A stretch of 64,000 nt of DNA from Calvatia gigantea (Eukaryota; Basidiomycota; Agaricomycetes; Agaricales; Lycoperdaceae): contig JACAAK010000008.1 of assembly GCA_025093985.1 (NCBI GenBank), forward strand, positions 620,001 through 684,000, written 5' to 3'. The notes below the pieces were generated by a model. The model had not been told where the DNA came from. It made no database searches and was given only the letters and a program-made list of their open reading frames with translations. Positions 13,107 to 22,543 of this stretch are shown piece by piece. The position numbers and the translations under genes were made by a program. Each line of letters starts with the position of its first letter. Position 1 is the stretch's first letter.

Positions 13107-14836
13107 ATGTGTGAAAACGGCTTTGCCGTTACAACGCAAACTCCTTTTCAGCACCGCTCCTACTTCAGTCCTCAAACCATGATGTCTAATGATGGCCTGC
13201 CCTCCCATGTACCAACACCTGGCCCACTGCCTGTTCATTATGAGCCCAATGACTCCCCATCACCCCCCCCTCAACCTTCTATCACTCGCCAATCATCCTC
13301 ATCCTCTACCATTTCCCAACCGCTCCTCAACACCGATCTCTCATCACTTACAAGCCTCTTATCATACTGTGATCAGCTCACCTGCTCTTTCAACCTCGAA
13401 ACAAGCCAAATGAAGGACCTCAAACGTCTGGCTCATGTGAGTCTTTCACTCATTGTCCTGTTAATGGACTACAATCTTCTTTTCTAGGTTACTTGAGAGC
13501 CGAACTCGGACTCTTATCTGATGTTTTATATTATTTCTAGTGTTTTCAACATGACAAATCTTTTGCAAACCCTACAGGATGAACTTGGCCAGCTAAGAGT
13601 TGATCTACACAACATTCCGAGGTCATCCATCACCACCAGCATTCCGGATAGCCTGAGCAAGGCAGAAGCGGTAGTACCTTCCCCTTCACCCTTATGCTAT
13701 TACTTACATTTTAACCAGGCTGCAATTCTCACTGTTGCGAAGAACATTATTTGCAGCCCCACAATCAATGAGTACATGGAGATTCATGTTGCAATACAGG
13801 TCAGTGTTTGTCGCCCACGAAAGGCTGATGTTAATTCTCTGCTTTCAGCAATTTGTTCAAGAGAATGCCAGGGCTCTCAGTCTTGAAGAGCTTATCCAGA
13901 AGGATCATCGAAAGTTTCTCAGTGTATGCAAGAGATATGCTAGCGAGGTTCGAAAGCAATTCCAGAAGATGGTAAGCATACTACAAGTGTCAGCCTTCAT
14001 GTACTTTGTGAACACTTGGACAGATTCTAGAGACGATTCATGGTAAAAAGGCTTGTAGCCTTGAGAAGGCCACTGAGATCATTAGTGAGCGATTTAAGAA
14101 GGGAGGTATTAGTGGGGTTATTCCATGTACATACCAGCTTCGCGCAGCCATTTTGGTGAGTCACCTTCCTTTCAAATCAGTTTGTGTATTGATTTATCCT
14201 CTGATTTATCCACAAGCGACATTTCACATGGGATATGGTCCCACTCAGCTCCGATCCCCAGTCTCTTCCCGACCTCAATGGATTTGCTGAAGCAGATGAA
14301 GATGAAGCAGCAGTTGATCTTGAGACTGCTGTGGAACGTGGTGTGAAGCAACCACACAGGGCCCCCAAACCGTCGGTGGGACAAAGCTTTTGAGATAGGT
14401 TTGACTGGTATTGGTCCGACTTACAAGAGAGGAATGGCCTGAGTACATCAACTGAATGGCAAGCATACATTCATCTCTCTGTCTTGTTCTACTCTTTAGT
14501 GAACTTGCACATAGCTTTTACAAGAAGCTTGTCCATTGTGATCATAGCCAGTGGGGTACCGCCAAGTCAAAAGCAGTTGTCCCCCTTCCATGGCTCTCAT
14601 CATCTAACATACCTACACCATTACCTGAGACGTGCCCATCACCTCTTGAAGGTCTCTTTACCCCCAGTACTCTATGGCCGCCTCCTTCCCTTCCTACTCC
14701 CTCTGGATCAAGCACGGCCACCCATCACTCCTTCACCATGCCTCGTAACGTGGATTCCGCAAGCTCCCAGTCCATCTCACCAGGTTATGGCAGTGGACAT
14801 ACCTTCCCATTTCACCACACTGGTGAAAATGCCTGA
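13107..14836 (+). CDS. Partner protein of the transposase-like gene, unknown function
   Basis: Exons can be followed in frame. The start MCENGFAVTTQ leads into a Pro/Ser-rich region (13107-13437). Then come DELGQLRVDLHNIP, ILTVAKNIICSPTINEYMEI, FVQENARALSLEELIQKD and KKACSLEKATEIISERFK. The last recognisable block is GQSF-stop-DRFDWYWSDL, where the TGA at 14391-14393 stands for an expected tryptophan. The C-terminal region is again Pro/Ser-rich. I do not recognise a domain. The SF(W)DRFDWYW phrase is of a type I recall from other mushroom mobile-element partner proteins. Same strand and adjacency to the zinc-finger gene suggest a two-gene element. The TGA suggests the copy is broken. Confidence 0.45.
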
Positions 14837-15179
14837 ACCTGTGATATGAGATACTAGTTGATTTTTCATCATTGTTTCAAGATATTTTGTTGTAACGTAG
14901 GAACACCTATAATAAACTGCATTATGAAGCCAAAAAAAAAACAGAAACCAATGAGAGTGAACTGCTGTGAGGGGAGGGGCAGCCAGTGTGGCTCTTTTGC
15001 AGCTGTTGAAGTCACATGAAGATCTCAAGAAAATCTTTGGGTTGATCTGAGGTTTGCCCTGGGTTTTGGAATCTCAGGCTCTTCTTGAGGCTGCCTTTCT
15101 TGAGAAAGACCTGGTTCTTACCTAAGCAGGACCTGTGGTGCCTCACCCCAGGTTTAACTTGAGTCAAATTCGTTGCTAT

Positions 15180-15616
15180 GTACACCACCATCTCGTGGGC
15201 CGCAAGACGCCGGATCAAGTAATACCAGAGTGAGGCCGATTTTCCTGCAATCCGGGAAGTCAGGGCGCCAAAAAACAATGATCTGCTGAAAAGTATTTCA
15301 GCAATGCCTGGATGTCCTGTTATGATCAAGGCATGTGGTACATCCTGACTAGTGGGATGTGGATCACACACATTCAAATTTTCGATTATTCCTAATGCGT
15401 TCAAGTCTCAGTTGACGCATTAGTTTGTGTTGGGTAGGTACCCACCAGCTAGTATCAATGTCGAAGGTTTGTCAGGGGTGTCGAACTCTATTATCTCATT
15501 GACAGATCCCAGCACGGCACTGTCATAAAGCCACAGGGCATCTTCGTAGGCATGCACATACTCTGAACGGATGAAGACTTGCTTCATCTGTGTGTTAGGG
15601 ATGCAAATGTGGAGGA
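15180..15616 (-). pseudogene. Crinkler/RHS-like copy C, P-loop part
   Basis: This is homologous to 4260-4725 of copy A at the DNA level, for example around CTGCAATCCGGGAAGTCAGG. On the minus strand it reads ALIITGHPGI, then after a likely intron IAGKSASLWYYLIRRLAAHE, i.e. a P-loop region. It stops abruptly at about 15,180. Its other end (15,616) is the insertion point of the LTR retrotransposon; the N-terminal part continues at 21,965. Confidence 0.6.
15612..15616. repeat. Target site duplication GAGGA, left
   Basis: The five bases GAGGA immediately before the left LTR are repeated immediately after the right LTR at 21965-21969. The uninterrupted paralogue A carries the corresponding GCGGAGGACTGGG at about 4719-4731, so the pre-insertion site is known. 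Confidence 0.9.
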
Positions 15617-15924
15617 TGTTACAACCTTAGTCTGATAAGACCTCAGGTTGCGGCTTAGGCTAAGTCTTGAGGGCGAGTAAGGGGAGAAGAACTAGGTGGT
15701 TAAGTGTACCGAGTACAGGAGTATGTATGTATGCTTAAATACAGAAAGAGCATCCAGTTGAATGGATGGAGATAACTACATGAAACATCTGATGACTATG
15801 GCATAGTAGTTATGAGTCAGAGCTCAGGGATCACACAGGCAGGAATAACTGAAACAGGTACATGGCTAGGAGGGAATGCAGACAAGTACGGAGCTGATAT
15901 GAGAATAGACTAGAGTTCACAACA
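15617..15924 (-). repeat. 3' LTR of the retrotransposon
   Basis: The 308 bp repeat differs from the 5' LTR at 13 positions, all transitions. Most are CG to TG or CA changes. Confidence 0.93.
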
Positions 15925-16939
15925 ATATCCCCCGGTTAGGCTTCATGCCTCAGGAAGCTTCATCAAAGTCTCCATTTACCACGGCAGTGGCAAGTGTTTT
16001 CTTGGTGGATGCGATGAGGAATTCTCCATTGTTTGATTTTGCAAAGAAGACTGGCAAATGGCTGCAACTGTCTTGACAGATAGGGACTGGAATGCCGTTG
16101 AAGGGGAACTCGGTGGTGGTGGAGCTCTCCCAGTAGTTCTTGACTATCGATTTCCAGTAATGTTGGTCTTTCTCTTGTCCTGGTAGTACAGTGTGGAACC
16201 TTGTGGGAGGAAGAAAAACCGATGCAAGTTGCGGTGGGGTGATGGTTTTTATGAAGTGTTGGAGGGTGTTGACTTCTTCCTTCATGGAGACTGTGACTTC
16301 TTCATCCATGGGGGTATTGGCATGAGATGGTGGGGAGGGATTAACTATGTCATGCAGCTTAAAGAGTGTAATGTGAATTCTATCAACTAGGGTGTTGATG
16401 TTGGGGTCTTCATTTGTTTTGTCTCTTCTGAGCAGCTTCATGGCTACATCTGCAAGTTTGAGGAAGATGTTGGCGATGTCGAGGTAATTAAAGACTTCGA
16501 GGCCTAAGTTGATTCAGCTTTGAAGTCCTTGGACCTGATCCCGTTTGTTGGGGGTAAGGGTAGACTGGTCTAGGGCTCAGAAGATGGTGGGGATGTGCTG
16601 GTTAGTGGAGGAAGATGCGTTGGTAAACCCTGCATACATGTCGGCGAAGGTGATGCATGCAGTAGCAAGGGTGATGTGTCGGTTTACAACTAATCGTCAG
16701 TTTTGGGTGGAGATGTTCTCAATTTCGCTGTTGGTTGCTTTATCAACATCCTTGAGCAGGGCTTCAAGGAGGCCTTGTGCTAGGGATGGTGTCTTTGCAA
16801 GGTTATAGCGGGTTCCTTGGGGAGCAGGTGCTTGGCTGTTGCCTGGTTTGGGGAATGGGAGGGAGGAGATTCTGGTAGGAGTGGGGTGGACGAGGGAGTC
16901 AATAGTGATGCAGTTAGGTTGGGAGGCAGGCATGTCTAT

Positions 16940-19900
16940 TTAGTTTCTTTGTCTGGGTTGCTTGTTTGATGCTCTTTTGTGTTTTCTGCCCCCTCTTTTA
17001 TGGGTATCCTCCAGATGCCTTTTTTGGTAGTCTCTTATGGCATCTTTCACATTTTCCAAGTTAGACTCTGCTGTCCACGTATCTTCTTCATTGCTATACC
17101 CCTTCCAATGGACCAGGAATTGATATCCCCTTCCTTGTTTTCGTTGTCCACGGATCTCCTCTACTTCGTACTCTTCCTTATTGTTGATGATCACTGGGTC
17201 GGGCGCTGATGGTTGTTTTTGACTTGGGAACTCCGCCTGGTGTGCTGGTGTTAGGAGCTGTTCATTGAATACATCATGGATAGCCCATCTGTCCGGTAGT
17301 GTCAGCCAATATACTGCTTCTCCTATTTTTTCCTTAATAAGGAAAGGTCCATACCGTTTTTGGCCTAGCTTCTTTGATGATTGATTGGTATGGATATTGG
17401 TGTTCTCTAACCATACTTTATCTCCTGTTTGATATGTGCTGGTGTGGGTTCTACTGCGGTCGTGTTGTTGTTTCATCTTTTCTTGGTATGTCTGTAATGC
17501 TGATAAGGCATTGTCTCGGGCGGCCTGTAGTTGTTCCAGGAATGTTGTGGCAATGGGATTGTTCGTCATCAGCTCGTTCTTGCCTTTCCATGGATTCCTT
17601 CCATAGTTTAGGAAGAATGGTGTCTCCTATGTTCCTCTATGTTGCTTGTCATTGTACTGAAATTCTGCAATGGGGAGCCATTCCGCCTAGTCATCCTGGT
17701 CATAGTTGCAGTACAGGCGGATGTAGGTTTCCACTTCCCTGTTGATGCATTCGGTTTGTCCATCTGTTTGTGGATGGTATGCCATTGATAGATTTCGTTT
17801 GATGCTGAGTCCCTTGAATAACTCCTTGGTGAATTTTGATGTGAATTGAGGTCCTCGGTTACTAAGTACTTTCCTCGGCAGTCTGTGTAGCTTCCATATT
17901 TCATCTCAATATATTCTTGTGACGTCTTTGGATGATATATCCATAGTTGTTGCTGAGAGTTGTATCATTTTTGTGAAGTGGTCCACAATGACTAGTATTG
18001 TGTCTTTTCCATTAGACTCCAGCAGTGGTCCGATCATGTCGACACTGATTTCTTCCCAAGGTCCATTTGGTATTGGGAGGGGATATAGTGGCGTTTTGAG
18101 CAGCTTCGTTCTTGACTTGTTTTTTTGGCAGGCTTGGCATCCTCAGATATATCTTTTTATATCCTTTCGTATCGATGGCCACCAGTAGTCTCAGCTGATC
18201 AGTTCTGTCATCCTGTATTGTCCCAGGTGCCCTGCATCTAGGGTGTCATGGTACTGTATTAGGATTTTTTCTCATAGTTTCTGGTCGGGTAGGACATATG
18301 TACTATTCTGTTTGTAGATCACTCCACCATCTTCAGTGAGCTGGGATCCTTGTTTCTGTAGCTCGGTTAGGACCATTGTTTCTCATTGGATTCGGCCTCA
18401 GATTCATTCTAGGAAGTTTGGTTCAATGAATAATTCTGCCCATAAGAGTACTGTGCTGTCTGTATCTTCCGTTTGTAGCCAGCTTTCTTGAATCATAGTA
18501 ACTAGTTTATCTTCTTGTCCTCCTGGCATTTGGTGGATTCAGAATAACAGATCGGCTTTTGTGTTTGTTTTTCCCAGCACATGTCGTAGCATGAAGTCGT
18601 AGTCTTGCAGTTGTAGGTACCACTGTGCTTGTCATCTGTTTAGTTTCTGTGGTTCTTGATAATACTTGAGATTTTCATGGTCAGTCCAGATTTCGAATCG
18701 TTCCTCAGTGTCCAGGAGGTAGTGTCTCCATTCCTTCAGGGCGTGGACAATGGCTAGTAATTCTTTGTTGTATATTTTATAGTTTTGTTCTGCCGGTGAC
18801 AGTGTCTGTGATGTAAAAGCGATTGGATGCCATTTGTCTCCTTGTAATTGTGAAAGGACCCCTCCTAACGCATAGTCCGATGTGTCAGCTTCTACTCTGA
18901 ATTGGCCATGTCTTTGTGGTAATGTTAGGACAGGTTCTTCGGTGATACATTTCTTGAGTCAGTTGAATGAGTCTTGGTGCTCTTGTGTCCATTCCCATAT
19001 GGTTGCTCCTTTGAGTTTGTTCAAGGGCCCTGCAATTGTACTGAAGTTTTTGATGAAATGTCAATAGTAGTTTGCAAAACCCAGGAACCTTTCCACCCCT
19101 TTGGCATTCCTGGGTTCAGGCCATTCTCGCACCGTTTTTACTTTGTCTTCCTCCATTTCGATTCGTCCATGTCCTACCCAAACTCCTAGCATTGGGATTT
19201 CTTCTGCATCGAAGATGCACTTGGTTTGCTTGAAGTATAAGTTGTACTGGGCTGCTCGTTCCAGAAATTGTATTGTCCACTCTTTTAGTTGTTTTTTGGT
19301 GTCTCCTGGGATGGCAAAGTCATCCATATAGTTTATGATGTCTCTGTTTTGTAAGAGGTCGTGGAAGATGCTTGTCATCATCCTGGAGAATGTTCCTGGT
19401 AAGTTGCTTAGGCCAAAATACATGACTGTTGGTTCAAAGAGTCCTTTATTGGTGAGGAAGGCGGCCTTCCATTTGTCTCCTTCTTTGATCCTGACGTTGT
19501 TGTATCCCCAAATGATGTCCAGCTTATTAAAGTATTTCGCTTTTCCAAGCTTGTCGATTACTTCGCCAATTCTTGGTAACGGTGTTTTATCTTTGATTAC
19601 CACGTTGTTTAGTTGTCTGTAGTCTTGGATTAGCCTTTTGGATCTGTCTTTCTTTGGGATGAAGAATGTCAGTGCTGCATATGGGGATTTTGATGGCCAT
19701 ATTCATCCTGATTCTAGGTTTTCCTTGATGAATGTCTTGAGTTCATCCTGTTCTTTAACTGTCATGTTATATGTCCCTGCACTTATTTCTTTTGGGGCAT
19801 CTTCCGTCAAGACTATCTCGTGGTCCCATTCAGTTCACTCTGGGAGTTTGTCGAATGTCGTTTTGTTGAATAAGTGCATGAACAGTTGTATGTAGTCTGG

Positions 19901-20407
19901 TAGGTCTTCCAGTTTGGTTGGGTCTGGTTCGTCTTCTTCCTCCCATAGGTCTTCCATAGTGGCTATGCTTCATAATTTTTCAGTGATAGGAATGTTCTGA
20001 TGGGGGAATTGGCAGCCTGGAAGGCATCGGGTGAACTTGATTTCTCCATTGTTCCAATCTATCTCTGGGTTGTGTTTGACTAGCCAATCATGTCCTAGGA
20101 AGACTTCTGCTCTGTCTTGTAGCTGTATGACTGAGGCCTTGATTTGTTCTTTATGTCCCTGGATGTCAATGTTAATCGTGGTAGTCTCTGTTACCCTTCC
20201 ACCTTGGTTAGGTGTTCCATTCGTGTTGAGTACCAAAATTTGCTGTTCCAATTTCCGGGTCAGAAGCCTTTCTTTGTCTACTAGTTTTTTACTGACACTG
20301 CTGGTTGTGCACCCTGAGTCTATGATGGTGTTGACTGTTATCTCCTTCCTAGCCATTTGTATTTTCCCTTTTAGATTTAATTCATGCTTTCTTCTCTGAG
20401 GAATCAT
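16940..20407 (-). pseudogene. Retrotransposon pol (PR-RT-RH-IN-chromodomain), stop-riddled
   Basis: One reading frame runs through the whole region. The protease has IIDSGCTTS and FLGHDWL (about 20,050-20,340). The reverse transcriptase has KLDIIWGYNNVRI, FGLSNLPGTF and YMDD (about 19,061-19,660). RNase H has FRVEADTSDYALGG and NKELLAIVHAL. The integrase has the zinc-binding/core region DYWWPSIRKDI...CQAC, VDMIGPLL and HPQTDGQTE. A terminal chromodomain has YEVEEI and FLVHWKGY (about 17,060-17,170). The frame is interrupted by at least 14 TGA (19970, 19835, 19703, 19061, 18959, 18632, 18539, 18404, 18398, 18383, 18272, 18191, 18143, 17906) and 2 TAG (17687, 17627) without any frameshift. Most TGA stand where related elements have arginine. 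Confidence 0.88.
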
Positions 20408-20517
20408 GTAGAATTTGTCTGATATCCTAGATACAAGCTTTTTGACTCTTGAGGTAGCGCCTACTCAGAGTCTTTGGAAAAATCCTTCCCTTTTTCATCA
20501 GTAGCCTCTTCTACTCC

Positions 20518-21576
20518 TCAGACTTGGATCTTCTTGGGTGCAGTGCAGGCTTTGGCTATGTGTCCTTTTTTTCTGCAGTTGTAGCATATTAACCCCTTGG
20601 GCTTTTTGCAATCCTTGGCAATGTGGCCAAAAATGCCGCAGTTGTAACACTTCAGTTCTCCTTTGTCATTAAAGACATGATGCCTGCTTCCTATCTCCAT
20701 AGGTTCACCCATTCCTCCATAGGTGGTGCCAGTATTCGTCTTCCTATCTCCTCGGTATTCAGATGCTTCGTATCCTTGTCCGATGGATAATATGGCTTCT
20801 TTCCATTCCGCATATGTGTCTGGTCTGGCTGAAGGTGGATAGCCTGTGATTGTATGTATGATATCTTGTTGGGCATTCTTCCTAAGTAGGAATATAGCAT
20901 GCTTGCTATCAGTCTTGGCCTTGCTTTTCAACACCTCGAATTCGATTAGGTAGTTGGTGGTGTTTTGGTTTCCTTGTTTGAATTTTTCGATCTGCCATTC
21001 TGCTTTGCTGTTTGAGGCGTTGTCTGAGAAGGTTCTTCTAAATTCCTCAGAGAAGACCTTCCAGTCTACTGAGTCTTTGGACTCCAGGATAGCTGGTGCT
21101 CTCATAGCTGCATATGCTTCTGCAGTTCCTCTGCGCAGTCTGGCTAGAACTGCAATAGCTTTGTCATCTGCTGAGACTATCTTGTTGAACTTCATGAAGA
21201 GCATCATTGCTCTCCACCAGTCATCGAACTTGGTGTGGGTGCCATCGAAAAATCCCAGGTCTGGCACTAGGCCTTTCCCACTGGGCATTGTTGTGGGCAC
21301 TACTGTGTTATCAGTCATGTTGGAGTCAGTTTCTGATTCTGTTTCATCTGAGCTTGATTTGTCTGATTTCTCCTGGTGTACTATCTCTTCCTCTGCTAGG
21401 TCGAGTTTGTTTAGAAGTTCTGATAACACTTCTTCTTTTGCTGGGTTTACTCTGGGTTTGTCGTGTGTTTCTTCAGGTACTTCGGGGTTCCCTGTTTCTT
21501 CTTCATCTGATGTTTTGGATTCATCGTCAGTGACTTTGAGATTTGGTTCTCTGTATTTGTCTGGGTTTGAGCTCAT
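20518..21576 (-). CDS. Retrotransposon gag with two zinc knuckles
   Basis: The 352-codon frame begins at an ATG at 21576 with an acidic Ser/Glu-rich N-terminal third. A capsid-like region follows (FDGTHTKFDDWWRAMMLF, then WKVFSEEFRRTF). Two CCHC knuckles lie near the C-terminus: CYNCGIFGHIAKDC and CYNCRKKGHIAKAC. Zinc knuckles bind element RNA during particle assembly. It ends at a TGA, after which the same frame stays partly open, so the stop may itself be a mutated CGA. The pol frame is a different frame, so gag-pol expression would have needed frameshifting or an alternative mechanism. Confidence 0.85.
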   Translation of the reverse strand: MSSNPDKYREPNLKVTDDESKTSDEEETGNPEVPEETHDKPRVNPAKEEVLSELLNKLDLAEEEIVHQEKSDKSSSDETESETDSNMTDNTVVPTTMPSGKGLVPDLGFFDGTHTKFDDWWRAMMLFMKFNKIVSADDKAIAVLARLRRGTAEAYAAMRAPAILESKDSVDWKVFSEEFRRTFSDNASNSKAEWQIEKFKQGNQNTTNYLIEFEVLKSKAKTDSKHAIFLLRKNAQQDIIHTITGYPPSARPDTYAEWKEAILSIGQGYEASEYRGDRKTNTGTTYGGMGEPMEIGSRHHVFNDKGELKCYNCGIFGHIAKDCKKPKGLICYNCRKKGHIAKACTAPKKIQV

Positions 21577-21643
21577 ATACTAGCTCCTGGGTTGCTCCTG
21601 TTCAGGCCTGTTTCAGCCTACTCCTTTGCAAGGTGAGGTGGGG

Positions 21644-21654
21644 ACACTTAACCA
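21644..21654 (-). promoter_or_regulatory. Self-priming primer binding site
   Basis: On the coding strand, two bases after the 5' LTR, the sequence is TGGTTAAGTGT. Its exact complement ACACTTAACCA lies inside the LTR (coding strand, 21747 down to 21737), about 26 nt downstream of TATTTAAG. An 11-nt match to the predicted transcript 5' end is the arrangement used by Tf1-type self-primed elements, and it replaces tRNA priming. Confidence 0.7.
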
Positions 21655-21656
21655 AA

Positions 21657-21964
21657 TGTTACAACCTTAGTCTGATAAGACCTCAGGTTGCAGCTTAGGC
21701 TAAGTCTTGAGGGCAAGTAAGGGGAGAAGAACTAGGTGGTTAAGTGTACTGAATACAGGAGTATGTATGTACGCTTAAATACAGAAAGAGCATCCAGTTG
21801 AATAGATGGAGATAACTACATGAAACATCCAATGACTATGGCGTAGTAGTTATGAGTCAGAGCTCGGGGATCACGCAGGCAGGAATAACTGAAACAGGTA
21901 CATGGCTAGGAGGGAATGCAGACAAGTACGGAGCTGATACAAGAATAGACTAGAGTTCACAACA
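21657..21964 (-). repeat. 5' LTR with TATA box and predicted transcript start
   Basis: Read on the coding strand, the U3 region of about 217 bp carries TATTTAAG (about 21774-21782). It is followed 26 nt later by ACACTTAACCA, the predicted R start (21747), which pairs with the primer binding site. Confidence 0.85.
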
Positions 21965-22260
21965 GAGGACTGGGTAACCATCACTCTCATCGAACAATCT
22001 CTCCAGCTCATGCCAAGCAAACTTCCAGATTCCGTACACTGGGTCTCCCTCTTTAACTTCTTTGACAAGCATTGGGTTCTCTTTTATGAGATCATCGATG
22101 GATGTGCTGGGGGGGGTGGTCGGAGGCATTGTATGAAGTAGAGCACAAAGGATTAATCGATTATGGGTTGTCTCATGTATCCACTAATTCTCTTCCCACG
22201 GTCCTCGGTAGTCCAAGTCGCGGTCATCATGACACCGGGTCCCTACATAGTTCAACGTTC
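21965..22260 (-). pseudogene. Crinkler/RHS-like copy C, N-terminal part
   Basis: This continues the copy interrupted by the retrotransposon. It starts with the duplicated GAGGA and matches 4724-4980 of copy A (GAGGACTGGGTAACC, CTCATGCCAAGC, ACTTCCAGATTC). The copy has small indels, for example GGGGGG near 22,112, and is not translatable over its whole length. Confidence 0.65.
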
Positions 22261-22543
22261 AATGCGTTCAACTGTAGGATTTAGCTGTTTTGAAGTGGTT
22301 TCACCACTGAGATCACCATCAGGTCCCACTCTGGTTCTCTCATCTTCCAGGGTAATCAAAAATTGTCATGGTCATGGCTTAGGAGGCACTGACCGGTGTG
22401 TAAAACATGGTCAAGGAGCCGGAGCAAGGACACCAGTGACTGGGCAATGTGGTTGAAGGCTAAGGTAATTTAACCACCATTCAATAAACACTGTCTTCAA
22501 GAGCTCGGAAGGGACTAAATCAAACCGAAGCGTACTCAACCCT

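Larger units (their letters stand above)
15617..21964 (-). mobile_element. Ty3/gypsy chromovirus-type LTR retrotransposon, degenerate
   Basis: This is a complete 6,348 bp element in minus orientation. It has two 308 bp LTRs (TGTTAC...CACAACA as read on plus) and a 5 bp target duplication GAGGA. The order of products is gag with two CCHC knuckles, aspartic protease, reverse transcriptase with YMDD, RNase H, integrase and a C-terminal chromodomain. That order, with RT before integrase plus a chromodomain, defines Ty3/gypsy chromoviruses. The primer binding site is an 11-base complement of the predicted transcript start, as in Tf1, so self-priming is likely. It inserted into Crinkler copy C. Coding capacity is lost through stop codons only; I saw no indels in pol. 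Confidence 0.92.

Noticed and set aside
16940..20407. TGA read as a sense codon or by RNA recoding in pol
   Set aside because: Host genes in the window end at TGA at the expected C-terminus (amidohydrolase, TRK, adenylosuccinate lyase), and the TGA sites fit mutated CGA, so ordinary inactivation is simpler.
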